Part shown: positions 26,449-35,583 of the stretch, piece by piece
How the letters are laid out: every line of letters starts with the position of its first letter
Position numbering within the stretch: the first letter of the stretch is position 1
Assembly: GCA_022072085.1 (NCBI GenBank)
Contig: JAJVII010000018.1
Location: forward strand, 1 to 64,000
Reading direction: 5' to 3'
Source: Phycisphaerae bacterium
Lineage (GTDB): Bacteria; Planctomycetota; Phycisphaerae; JAJVII01
DNA: 64,000 nt
Program-made: the position numbers and the translations under genes
Notes under the pieces: model-generated
Databases searched by the model: none
Told to the model about the DNA's origin: nothing
Seen by the model: the letters and a program-made list of their open reading frames with translations, nothing else

Positions 26449-27591
26449 CTACGCGGTGAATCGCCGCACAATCGACTCGAACGCGTCGGCGGTCCGGGCC
26501 GCGGTGTAGAACTCCGCGACGCGAGCACGGGCGTTGGCGGCCAATCGTCCGCGCAGCGCCGCGTCGTCGGCCAGCTGCGCGATCGCACCGGCCAGCGCGT
26601 CTGCGTCGCCGGGCGGGACGAGCAGGCCGGCCTCGCCGCCCCCCAACAGTGTCGGGTGCTCGCCGACGGCCGTGGACACGACGGCCGCCCCCGCCGCCAT
26701 CGCTTCCAGGATCGCCACACCCAGCCCCTCGCTGTCGGAGCAGCAGACGGCGACATCCGCGCCCGACCAGAGGCGGTCCGCGTCCGCCCGCGCCCCCAAC
26801 CACGCGAACTGCGGCGCCGCCAGGCCCAGCCGTTCGGCCGTCGCGAGCAGTTCGCCGCGCCCCGGCCCGTCGCCGACGACGCGAAACCGCGCCGACGGGT
26901 GCGACGCCCGCAGCCGCACCGCCGCGGCGCAGAACAGGTCCAATCGCTTGACCGGACGGGGGTTCGCGACGCAGAGCACCGCTATCTCGCCCGGCCCGAC
27001 GTCCAGATCGGCCCGCGCCGCGTCGCGGCCGCCCGGCTGCGACAGCGCCGCGATCCGATCAGCCGCCAGGCAGTTAGACAACTCGGCCATGCGATCCATC
27101 GGCAGACGTTCGATGTCCGCCAGCAGCTTCGCCTGGCACGGGCCCTGCACCGCGAACAGGTCGACGCGCCCAGCCAGGCGGCGGCTGATCCATGGCCGCA
27201 GGGTCGGGCGGCCCGGCAGCGGCGAGGTCTGCTCCCACGCGATCAGCGGCGGGTTGCTGGGCGCTCGCCGCCGGCCCCGCGCCATCGCCGCCCAGAACAA
27301 CCGGTCGCCGGCCGGATCGACCACGACCACCGCCGCCGCGCCGGCCGCCAACCGGCGCAGTCGTCCGGCAGCGCGAACGTCCAGCTTGCATCGCAGCAGG
27401 CGATCGACGACCTCGATGCCGGCGGCCCGGGCCTCGTCAGCCAGTTCGCCCGCGTCGGCGAGGCAGGCGACGACCGGCCGCCAGCCGCGACGCGCCAGCT
27501 CGCCGCCGAGCGTGAGCGTCATCCGCTCCATGCCGCCGCGAGCGAGGCGGTTGAGGACGAAGAGGACCCGGCCTGTGCGTGGTTCGCTCAT
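26449..27591 (-). CDS. Glycosyltransferase family 4 protein
   Basis: 380-residue GT-B enzyme for surface-polysaccharide synthesis in the cytoplasm. The N-terminal motif LFVLNRLARGGMERM is the classic donor of the GxxGG..R loop in GT4. The C-terminal half has VLCVANPRPVKRLDLF, RVVGDGPGRGEL and CSDSEGLGVAILEAMAAG, with the E-x7-E pair. The start ATG at 27591 overlaps the stop of the upstream GT2 gene by four bases (ATGA), so the two are translationally coupled. The long open frame beyond 27591 only shadows that gene. Sugar specificity cannot be read. Confidence 0.92.
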   Translation of the reverse strand: MSEPRTGRVLFVLNRLARGGMERMTLTLGGELARRGWRPVVACLADAGELADEARAAGIEVVDRLLRCKLDVRAAGRLRRLAAGAAAVVVVDPAGDRLFWAAMARGRRRAPSNPPLIAWEQTSPLPGRPTLRPWISRRLAGRVDLFAVQGPCQAKLLADIERLPMDRMAELSNCLAADRIAALSQPGGRDAARADLDVGPGEIAVLCVANPRPVKRLDLFCAAAVRLRASHPSARFRVVGDGPGRGELLATAERLGLAAPQFAWLGARADADRLWSGADVAVCCSDSEGLGVAILEAMAAGAAVVSTAVGEHPTLLGGGEAGLLVPPGDADALAGAIAQLADDAALRGRLAANARARVAEFYTAARTADAFESIVRRFTA

Positions 27592-28493
27592 TGCCGCTTC
27601 CGCTCCCCCGCCCGCGCCGTCGGCGTCAGCAGGCCTACGAGCAGGCCCGCCGACAGTTTCGCGTGGCCGATCCGCCCGCCGAGGGTCATGCCCAGTTCCA
27701 TCAGCGACCAGAGCAGCAGGCCGACCGCCCCGAGCAGCCAGCCGCCCGGGCCGAACAGCTTGGCCTGCGCCCGCAGGTAGTTGCGGGCGATCCGCACGCC
27801 CAGGGCGAATCGGCCCACACGGCCGACCGCTTCCTCGTGGTGCACGCAGACCGCGCCGCCGACTCGGCCGAGCAGGCCGCGGCGCGACAGCCGCTGGCTC
27901 AGCTCGCGGTCCTCGCCGTAGGTCAGCTCCGGGTCGAACCGCTCGTCGACCAGCGCCGCCCGCCGCACCGCGCAGACCCCGCCGAGGAAGTCGGCCCGCT
28001 CGACGCCCGGGGGCAGTTCGCCGCCGCGCGGGCCGCGCGGCCGCAGCCGCCACAGGCCGAACAGGCGGATCATGCGGTCATAGAGTCGGCCGCGGGCGTC
28101 GGGGCCGCCGGGCGGCTGAGTCTGCCCCTCGACCGCGACGAGCAGGCCCGTCGGGTCGGCCTCCAACGCCGCGATCAGCCGATCGGCGAAATCGGCTACC
28201 GGTTCGCAGTCGTCGTCGAAGAAGATCACCGCGTCGCCGTCGGCCAGGTCGATCGCGAGGTTGCGCGACACGCTTCGACCGGGGCGTTCCTTGCGGCGGT
28301 AGACCCACGCGACGCCGGCGCTGCGGGCCCGTTCGGCCCAGCCGTCGACGAGGCCGGTCTCTAATTCGCCGTCGTCGATGATAACAATCTGCCGCGGGGG
28401 CAACTGCTGTGCGAGAAGGGCGTCGATCAGCCTGGCCAGAGACGCCGGCCGATCGCGCGTCGGGACCGCAGCCGTCCAGGAGAGTCGGGACAT
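27588..28493 (-). CDS. Glycosyltransferase family 2 protein
   Basis: 301 residues. GT-A fold: VPTRDRPASLARLIDALLA opens the nucleotide-binding part; a DDG (IIDDGEL) and the metal-binding FFDDDCEP (DxD) follow. EDRELSQRL holds the ED base motif. The C-terminus (about 245-290) has two hydrophobic segments (FGPGGWLLGAVGLLLWSL, LSAGLLVGLLTP) that may seat it on the membrane. The start at 28493 (MSRLSWTAAVPT) is chosen over the frame to 28532 by the family N-terminus. It overlaps the next GT4 gene by ATGA and lies 57 bases behind the methyltransferase gene. Confidence 0.9.
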   Translation of the reverse strand: MSRLSWTAAVPTRDRPASLARLIDALLAQQLPPRQIVIIDDGELETGLVDGWAERARSAGVAWVYRRKERPGRSVSRNLAIDLADGDAVIFFDDDCEPVADFADRLIAALEADPTGLLVAVEGQTQPPGGPDARGRLYDRMIRLFGLWRLRPRGPRGGELPPGVERADFLGGVCAVRRAALVDERFDPELTYGEDRELSQRLSRRGLLGRVGGAVCVHHEEAVGRVGRFALGVRIARNYLRAQAKLFGPGGWLLGAVGLLLWSLMELGMTLGGRIGHAKLSAGLLVGLLTPTARAGERKRQ

Positions 28494-28550
28494 CGAACGT
28501 ATTAGACCACAGGCGTCAGCCGATTGAAACACGCGACCGAGCCGCGGCGT

Positions 28551-29318
28551 CTACCCCTTCCGCGCCGCCAGCACCGTGCCCTCGGAGACGACGAACGCCA
28601 GCCAGCGCGTCAGGCGGCAAGAGCGGATCAGCCGAAGCGCCGCCGCGTGGGCCGGGCCGCCCTCGTCGGGCAGCCGCATGTCCCAGCGGTCGTAGACGGT
28701 CGCAAAGCCCGCGTCGCGGGCCATCCGCGCCCAGCCGCCGGGCGTGTGCCAGTGGATCGCCGGCCGATCGTTGTGGCCGATCAGCGCCGGCCGGCGCGCC
28801 TGGGCCCAGCGCATGATCCGCCGCTTGAGCCGCAGGGGATACCAACTGAACGCGGGGAACGCGGCGATCTCATTCTGCCGCGGGCACAGCGCGTTGGTCG
28901 TCGCCAGCCAGAACCACCCGCCCGGGCGAAGTACGCGGAAGGCCTCGCGCGTGCCGGCCGCCGGGTCGTCGGCGTGCTCCCAGACCTCGGTCGAGAGCAC
29001 CAGGTCGAAGCTCGCGTCGGGGAAGGGAAGCCGCTCAGCCGACGCAGCCGTCAGCTCGACCTCGGCGCCGAGCTTGCGTCCGACGCGGGCCGCCAGCTCG
29101 CGCGCCGGCCCGTAGGGTTCGATGCCGGCCGCCCGATAGCCCAGCGCCCAGGCCGCCGCGACGAACAGCCCCTGTGCCGCCCCGACGTCCAGCACATCGC
29201 CCCCGTCGGGAACCGGCGCGACCGCCGCCAGCCGCCGCAGGATCCGCCGCAGGTAATCCAGCGCGTCGGGATACCGCGTCAGCGCCTGGCCCAGTGAAGT
29301 CTTCTCCGTCGCCTGCAT
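28551..29318 (-). CDS. Class I SAM-dependent methyltransferase
   Basis: 255 residues from MQATEKTSLG at 29318. The SAM-binding motif VLDVGAAQG, acidic motif II (GIEPYGPAR), and the LPFPDASFDLVLSTEVWEH and VLRPGGWFWL motifs are those of a methyltransferase 11 type domain. The insert AFSWYPLRLKRRIMRW is followed by a C-terminal helical part. It is first in the three-gene block methyltransferase, GT2, GT4, so it probably methylates a glycan or its lipid-linked intermediate; a small-molecule substrate is also possible. Confidence 0.87.
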   Translation of the reverse strand: MQATEKTSLGQALTRYPDALDYLRRILRRLAAVAPVPDGGDVLDVGAAQGLFVAAAWALGYRAAGIEPYGPARELAARVGRKLGAEVELTAASAERLPFPDASFDLVLSTEVWEHADDPAAGTREAFRVLRPGGWFWLATTNALCPRQNEIAAFPAFSWYPLRLKRRIMRWAQARRPALIGHNDRPAIHWHTPGGWARMARDAGFATVYDRWDMRLPDEGGPAHAAALRLIRSCRLTRWLAFVVSEGTVLAARKG

Positions 29319-29501
29319 TCGGCTGACTCCAAGCGAAGTGGCGCTTACTGGCAGCAACGTATCGCGCCGCGCGGGTGGGGACAAGGCTCAGCCGGGCGGC
29401 AACGTCCCCCTTCCAAGCCGACGACGCGGTCGATACAATGCCGCCTTCATTCGCCTCGGGGCGAAATGCGCCGCCCCGGGCAAGCAACCGGAGAACTCGT
29501 C

Positions 29502-30758
<1,257 letters not shown>

Positions 30759-30843
30759 GCCGACCGGCTTCCCCTCCTCTCGCTCACGGGCAGAGGGGTC
30801 GCGGCGCAGGGCCCTGCGGTCGGCGCTTCGCACTGGAGCCGAG

Positions 30844-32241
30844 ATGTTTCCACCCGCCGACATTGCCCGAATTCACGACACGGCTCTGAATCTGCTGGCC
30901 GATCCCGGCGTGCGGCTGGAGCACGGCGAAATCATCCGCCTCATGCTGGCCGCCGGAGCCACACCCGGCCACGGCGCCAACGTCGTCCGCATCAGCCGCG
31001 AAATGATCGCCGAACGCCTGGCGACGGCCCCGCCGCGGGTGCGGCTGGCATCGCTGGACGGAGGCGTCGTCGAAATCGGCGCGGGAACGGCCCCGCTGTT
31101 CTGGACCGGGGCGGCGCTGAACTGGATCGAGCCGGGCGGGCGCTGCCGCGAGATCGCGTCGGCCGACCTGGCGGCGTGGGCGCGGCTGATCGACGCCCTG
31201 GGGTCCGTGCACGGCGTGGTCGGAACGGCGATGAGCGACGTGCCGCCGCGCGGGCGCGACTTCGTCGGCCTGCGTGTGATGGCCGAGAACTGTCGAAAGC
31301 ATCTGCGGGCACTTTCGTTCACCGCCGAGGGGGCCGAGGCGATGCGGGAGATGGCCCGCGTGCTGGCCGGCGGGGCGGCGCTGCGCGATCGGCCGGTGCT
31401 GAGTATGGGCTTCACCGCGCACGGTCCGCTGCGCTGGACCAACCTGGCGCTGGACATTTACCTGCGCAGCGCCGGCGACAGGATCCCCGTGACGGTCAAC
31501 GGCGAACCCGTCGCCGGTGCGTCCGGTCCGATTACGCTGGCCGGTTCGGCGGCCGTCGGCCACGCCGAAATCCTCGCCGGGATCGTCGTCAACCAGGTGA
31601 TCGAGCCCGGCCGGCCCTGCATCCACAACCTCGGCTTCGCGCACATCCTGGACATGAGGACGGCGTCGGCGGTGACGGCCGGTCCGGAGACCTGTCTGCT
31701 CGCGGGCCTGGGTGCGGCGCTGGCGCGGCACTGCAATCTGCCGTCGCTGTCATGGATCGGCAGCGACGCGATGGTCCCCGACGAGCAGGCGTCGGCCGAG
31801 ACGATGATGGGGGCGATCGCGCACGCCCAGGCCGGCGTAAACGTCGTCTGGGGCGTCGGCTCGCTGGAGTCGGAGAAGTCGATCTCGCCGGTGAAGGCGG
31901 TGATGGACGACGAAATCGTCGGCATGGTCCGCCGCCTGCTGCGCGGGGCGCCCGCGGGCGAGGAGGAGTTGGCCGAGCAGGTCGTCCGCGAGGCCGGCAT
32001 CGCCGGCGAATTCCTCGGCAGCGACCACACGATGGCCCGCTTCCGCAGCGAGTTCTACGAGCCGCGGCTGCTCTGCCGCGTGCGGCGCGACGCGTGGGAG
32101 CAGGCCGGCGGCCGCACGCTGTCGGCCGTCGCCCGCGAGCGGACCGAGGCGATCCTGTCGGCCGAGCGGCGGCCGCTGCTGGAGGCCGCGGTTTCGGCGG
32201 AACTGGCCCGCATCGAGAAGCACTACCTGTCGCGGCTGTAG
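30844..32241 (+). CDS. MttB-like (trimethylamine methyltransferase superfamily) protein without pyrrolysine
   Basis: Would demethylate a quaternary amine or similar compound and pass the methyl to a corrinoid protein. 465 residues; the start at 30844 has GGAG upstream. Family features are the N-terminal IARIHDTALNLLADPGVRL, the barrel segments with SMGFTAHGPL, and LSWIGSDAMVPDEQASAETMM with WGVGSLESE, the region that carries pyrrolysine (amber) in true MttB. Here the frame contains no internal TAG, so it belongs with the non-Pyl members such as glycine betaine methyltransferase. The stop is 26 bases before a UroD-like methyltransferase, the usual corrinoid:acceptor partner. No corrinoid protein gene is adjacent. 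The substrate is unknown. Confidence 0.85.
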   Translation: MFPPADIARIHDTALNLLADPGVRLEHGEIIRLMLAAGATPGHGANVVRISREMIAERLATAPPRVRLASLDGGVVEIGAGTAPLFWTGAALNWIEPGGRCREIASADLAAWARLIDALGSVHGVVGTAMSDVPPRGRDFVGLRVMAENCRKHLRALSFTAEGAEAMREMARVLAGGAALRDRPVLSMGFTAHGPLRWTNLALDIYLRSAGDRIPVTVNGEPVAGASGPITLAGSAAVGHAEILAGIVVNQVIEPGRPCIHNLGFAHILDMRTASAVTAGPETCLLAGLGAALARHCNLPSLSWIGSDAMVPDEQASAETMMGAIAHAQAGVNVVWGVGSLESEKSISPVKAVMDDEIVGMVRRLLRGAPAGEEELAEQVVREAGIAGEFLGSDHTMARFRSEFYEPRLLCRVRRDAWEQAGGRTLSAVARERTEAILSAERRPLLEAAVSAELARIEKHYLSRL

Positions 32242-32267
32242 CCCGCCGCACCGCACGGGGCACGTCC

Positions 32268-33467
32268 ATGACCCATCGCCAGCGCATGCTGTCGGCCATC
32301 CGCGGGGAGCCGATCGACCGCATCCCCTGGGCGCCGCGGCTGGACCTCTGGTTCGCCGCCAACCGCCGCGCCGGCACGCTGCCGCCGCACCTGCCGCAGA
32401 CTTCGCTGCGCGACTTCACCGACGCGCTGGCTTGGGGCTATCACGCAGTCATCCCGCCGCTGAAGGAACTGCGCACCGACGCCGACGACATCGACCGCGC
32501 CCTCGGCCTCTACAACATCCACACGCTGCCGGCGCACACGGAACTGGCTGACGTCGAACGCCGCGTCCGACGCGACGGCGACCGCACGCACGTCGAATAC
32601 GACACGCCGGCCGGGACCGTCCGCACGACCGTGCTCTACGACGAAGCGATGCGCCGCGCGGGGGTGAGCATCACGCACATCGAGCGGCACGCCTTCGCGT
32701 CGCCGGCCGACTACGCGCCGCTGACGCACATCTTCCGCAGCCTGCGCGTCGCGCCCGAGCCAGGCTACGCGGCGTTCGCGGACTGCGTCGGCGACCGCGG
32801 CCTGCCGGTCGCGTGCGTCAGCCTGGCCGCTTCGCCCATGCAGCACATCCAGCGCGACCTGATGCCCCTGGACCGGTTCTTCTTCGAGCTGGCCGACCAT
32901 CCCGGCGAGCTGGCCGAGCTGGCCGACGCCATCAGTGGCTACTACGAGCGGCTGTTTGACGTGGCCGTCGCCAGCGGCGCGGAGGTCTGCCTGCTGGGGG
33001 CCAACTACGACGCGGGCGTGACGCCGCCGCCGTTCTTCGCGCGGCACATCGAGCCGTGGCTGCGTCGGCTGGCCGACCGGCTGCACGCCGCCGGGCGGTT
33101 CCTGCTGACGCACACCGACGGCGAGAACCGCGGGCTGCTGCCGCACTATGTGGCCGCGGGGGTGGACGTGGCCGACTCGGTCTGCCCCGCACCGATGACC
33201 AGCCTGTCGATGCGCGAGCACCGCGAGGTGTTGTCGCCGGCCGGGATCACGATCATGGGCGGCGTGCCGTCGGTCGCGCTGCTGGCCGACGCGATGAGCG
33301 ACGCGCAGTTCGAGGCCTACATGGACGACTTCTTCGAGCAGATCGGCGACGGCAGCCGGTTGATCCTGGGCGTGAGCGACACGACGCCGCCGGCCGCCGT
33401 CTTCGACCGCCTGCGACGCGTCGCCGAACGGGTCGAGGCGTTTGGCCCCGTGCCCGCGGCGCGATAG
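32268..33467 (+). CDS. Uroporphyrinogen decarboxylase-like methyltransferase
   Basis: 399 residues of the UroD/MtaA/MtbA superfamily, cytoplasmic. The opening MTHRQRMLSAIRGEPIDRIPW is typical of non-heme members. The zinc-binding region reads LLTHTDGENRG...GVDVADSVCPAP: the usual His-x-Cys is His-x-Asp here, with a later Cys kept. In a tandem pair with an MttB-like gene, it most likely moves a methyl from a corrinoid to an acceptor such as tetrahydrofolate or a thiol. It ends 9 bases before the ROK gene. Heme synthesis is unlikely, since true HemE signatures are missing. Confidence 0.85.
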   Translation: MTHRQRMLSAIRGEPIDRIPWAPRLDLWFAANRRAGTLPPHLPQTSLRDFTDALAWGYHAVIPPLKELRTDADDIDRALGLYNIHTLPAHTELADVERRVRRDGDRTHVEYDTPAGTVRTTVLYDEAMRRAGVSITHIERHAFASPADYAPLTHIFRSLRVAPEPGYAAFADCVGDRGLPVACVSLAASPMQHIQRDLMPLDRFFFELADHPGELAELADAISGYYERLFDVAVASGAEVCLLGANYDAGVTPPPFFARHIEPWLRRLADRLHAAGRFLLTHTDGENRGLLPHYVAAGVDVADSVCPAPMTSLSMREHREVLSPAGITIMGGVPSVALLADAMSDAQFEAYMDDFFEQIGDGSRLILGVSDTTPPAAVFDRLRRVAERVEAFGPVPAAR

Positions 33468-33476
33468 GATGCCCGT

Positions 33477-34478
33477 ATGAGCGGCAGTGACCTCATCCTC
33501 GGCTGGGACGTCGGCGGCACCAAGAGCGCCGCCGTCGTTGCGTCGCGCGGCGGGCGTGTCGTCGCGCGGCAGCAGTGGCCGTCGCAGGCCGATCGCGGGC
33601 CCGACGCGATGATCGCCGAGTTCCTCAACCACGCCGCCGACCTTCGGCGGGCGCATCGAGGCGTCTCGGCGGTCGGCGTGAGCATCGGCGGCCCGATGGA
33701 CGCGGTCCGCGGCGTGATTCTCAGCCCGCCGCACCTGCCCGGCTGGGACCGCGTGCCGCTGGCCGACCGGCTGGCCGATGAGCTGGGCCTGCCCGTCGTC
33801 GTCGAGCACGACGCCGCGGCCTGCCTGCTGGCGGAGTGGTTGTGGGGCGCAGCCGCTGGCTGCACGCACGCCGCCTACTTCACCTGCGGCACGGGATTCG
33901 GGGCCGGGCTGCTGATCGACGGGCGCGTGCTGCGCGGGCCGGGGGGAGCGTCGCCGGAACTGGGCCACGTACGGATCGCCGACGACGGGCCGGTGGTGTT
34001 CGACAAGGCCGGCTGCATCGAGAGCTTCGCGGGCGGCCAGGGCATTTCGCTGCTGGCGCCGTTCCTGTTTCCCGCGCGGTTCGACGGGCCGGTCGAGCCG
34101 CGCCGGCTGATCGAGCTGCGCGACGCCGGCGACGCCGAGGCGACGGCGGTGCTCGCCGAGGCCGCCCGGCGGACCGGGCAGGCCGCCGCGATGCTCGCCG
34201 ACATCTTCGCCCCGCAGGTGATCGTGCTGGGCTCGCTGGCCGCCCGATTCGGGCCGCAGTGGGTGCAGCAGGTCCGCGAGGCGATGGAGCGCGAAGCGCT
34301 GCCCGCGCGGGCAGCCACGACGCGGATCGCCACCGCCGGCCTGGGCGACCGGTTGCAGGATCTATCCCCCATCGCGGCGTGCCTCTACCGGCAGGGCGCG
34401 CTATTGAAACCTGCAAGAGAAGTCTTCACTAACCACAGAGGCACAGAGGCACAGAGAGATCGAGAGAGGAAGGGATAG
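33477..34478 (+). CDS. ROK family kinase or regulator, with a repeat-derived C-terminus
   Basis: 333 residues. N-terminal ATP loop LILGWDVGGTKSAA (6-19), catalytic Asp112 in EHDAAAC, CGTGFGAGLLIDG (137-149) and ELGHV with His164. The ROK zinc motif CxCGxxGCxE is degraded to VFDKAGCIES: only the last Cys (180) remains. No helix-turn-helix precedes it, so it is a kinase-type ROK (perhaps glucose or N-acetyl sugar) rather than a repressor. From residue 319 the frame runs into the dispersed repeat and encodes NHRGTEAQRDRERKG before TAG, a tail the family does not have. The start codon is 9 bases from the UroD-like gene's stop. Confidence 0.87.
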   Translation: MSGSDLILGWDVGGTKSAAVVASRGGRVVARQQWPSQADRGPDAMIAEFLNHAADLRRAHRGVSAVGVSIGGPMDAVRGVILSPPHLPGWDRVPLADRLADELGLPVVVEHDAAACLLAEWLWGAAAGCTHAAYFTCGTGFGAGLLIDGRVLRGPGGASPELGHVRIADDGPVVFDKAGCIESFAGGQGISLLAPFLFPARFDGPVEPRRLIELRDAGDAEATAVLAEAARRTGQAAAMLADIFAPQVIVLGSLAARFGPQWVQQVREAMEREALPARAATTRIATAGLGDRLQDLSPIAACLYRQGALLKPAREVFTNHRGTEAQRDRERKG

Positions 34479-34534
34479 CGTTCCGATTCTTCATGTCCTC
34501 GATTTCATCTTCTCGGTGTCTCTGTGCCTCAGGA
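34431..34534. repeat. Dispersed repeat unit 1 (inverted)
   Basis: AACCACAGAGGCACAGAGGCACAGAG (34431-34456, in pieces) faces its partial complement CTCGGTGTCTCTGTGCCTCAG (34513-34533). The left arm is inside the ROK coding sequence. It is the first of three similar units in a row. Confidence 0.8.
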
Positions 34535-34547
34535 CTTTTCATAATTG

Positions 34548-34676
34548 GCCGCTGAGGCGCTGAGTCGCAGAGGGACAAGGGTTTATGAAAGACCTCGCAT
34601 CGGAGTATTCTTGTTTCCTCTGACGCCGGTCTTGTTCCAAGTCCTTTCCCTCAGCGCCTCTGCGCCTCAGCGGCGA
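34548..34676. repeat. Dispersed repeat unit 2 (inverted)
   Basis: GCCGCTGAGGCGC (34549-34561) is matched by its complement GCGCCTCAGCGGC (34662-34674). The flanks are also similar. The loop contains CGGAGTATT and GAAAGAC, words that recur in unit 3. Confidence 0.8.
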
Positions 34677-34692
34677 ACTCAATTGTGAAGAA

Positions 34693-34803
34693 TGCTCAGA
34701 GAGCACAGAGGGCACAGAGTCCGGAGTATTGAAAGACTTCTGATTTCGAGCATTTCATGAGGTTCTTGACCTCCTCTGTGATCTCTGTGCCCTCTGTGGT
34801 GAC
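34693..34803. repeat. Dispersed repeat unit 3 (inverted)
   Basis: CACAGAGGGCACAGAG (34704-34719) is the exact complement of CTCTGTGCCCTCTGTG (34783-34798). It carries the same inner words as unit 2, and its right arm ends just before a less GC-rich stretch that leads into the next gene. Confidence 0.8.
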
Positions 34804-34877
34804 TGAAAATTTCTCTTGAATGTTTCAACAGCCACCAGCGCTGGCGGAAGCGGGCGCGGTCGGTCGATAACAGGGGA

Positions 34878-35423
34878 GTGGTCGAACTCATCCTCAATGC
34901 CGATCACGCGGACAAGGCGCTGGCCCGGGCGCTGGGGGCGTGCCGCCACCGGCTGTTCATCGCGACCGCGGACCTCAAGGACGTTCACCTGCCGTCGGCC
35001 GCCCTTCGACCGGCTCAGGGCCGGGGCGGGCGGGCCGAGTCGATCGTCGATCGGCTGGACGCAGTCGGCCGGCGCGGCGTGGATGTCCGCCTGCTGCACA
35101 GCGGCACGCCGAGCGGGCCGTTCCTCCAGGAGTTGAAGCGCCGCCGGCCGGCCGGGGTAACGATGCGCCGCTGTCCGCGGATCCACGCCAAGGCCCTGAT
35201 CGCCGACGGGCGGCTGATGTATCTGGGGTCGGCCAACCTGACCGGCGCGGGCCTGGGGGCCAAGAGCCCGCGGCGGCGCAACTTCGAGGCCGGCATCTGG
35301 ACCGACGAGCTTCGGCTGATCGACCCGGTCATCGACATGCTCGACGCCATCTGGAACGGCCACGAGTGCGAAACCTGCGACCGCAAAGCCCACTGCCCCG
35401 TCCCGCTGGAAGAGCCCTGGTGA
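34878..35423 (+). CDS. Small phospholipase-D-like protein with one HKD motif and a Cys-rich tail
   Basis: 181 residues from a GTG at 34878. One HKD site is clear: His103-x-Lys105-x4-Asp110, followed by GSANLTGAG with Ser118/Asn120. One-HKD proteins act as dimers, typically nucleases or phosphodiesterases. The C-terminus holds HECETCDRKAHC (Cys164, 167, 173; His162, 172), a likely metal site. Residues about 41-54 (ALRPAQGRGGR) are encoded by a short dispersed repeat (35002-35020). There is no signal peptide. The start is uncertain: AGGGG is only one or two bases before the GTG. It could be a DNA-repair or defence nuclease, but no neighbour supports a specific role. Confidence 0.75.
   Translation: MVELILNADHADKALARALGACRHRLFIATADLKDVHLPSAALRPAQGRGGRAESIVDRLDAVGRRGVDVRLLHSGTPSGPFLQELKRRRPAGVTMRRCPRIHAKALIADGRLMYLGSANLTGAGLGAKSPRRRNFEAGIWTDELRLIDPVIDMLDAIWNGHECETCDRKAHCPVPLEEPW
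35002..35020 (+). repeat. Short dispersed repeat inside the phospholipase-D-like gene
   Basis: CCCTTCGACCGGCTCAGGG resembles a short repeat common in several bacterial groups (TTCGAC-x-GCTCAGG). It is in frame here and adds residues around RPAQG between the first strand and helix of the enzyme, where family members vary. Confidence 0.6.
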
Positions 35424-35583
35424 GCCGGAGCAGCGCCCCACGGCAAGCACGTCGGCCTGAGCGCACGTGCCTCTGGTGAAGGCGCGCCGATCGTCGGCGC
35501 GACGGACCCTTTTCCGTCCCTGGCCGACTCGTTACGATGGCGGATCGCCGGCGCACTCCTTCGCTGGCATGAAAGGATCCGCC

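Larger units (their letters stand above)
34479..34877. other. 399-base intergenic region with three inverted repeat units
   Basis: Between the ROK gene and the phospholipase-D-like gene no gene is supported. The space is taken by the right arm of unit 1 and by units 2 and 3 of a repeat family built from CACAGAG and GCTGAGGCGC words. Base composition is noticeably lower in G+C than in the genes around it. No promoter for the downstream gene could be fixed. Confidence 0.7.

Noticed and set aside
31740-31900. Pyrrolysine site in the MttB-like gene
   Set aside because: No in-frame TAG occurs in the region that carries pyrrolysine in true MttB; the only TAG is the terminal stop.
34431-34803. CRISPR array
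   Set aside because: Repeats are inverted, vary in sequence and spacing, and no unique spacers of constant length or cas genes are present.
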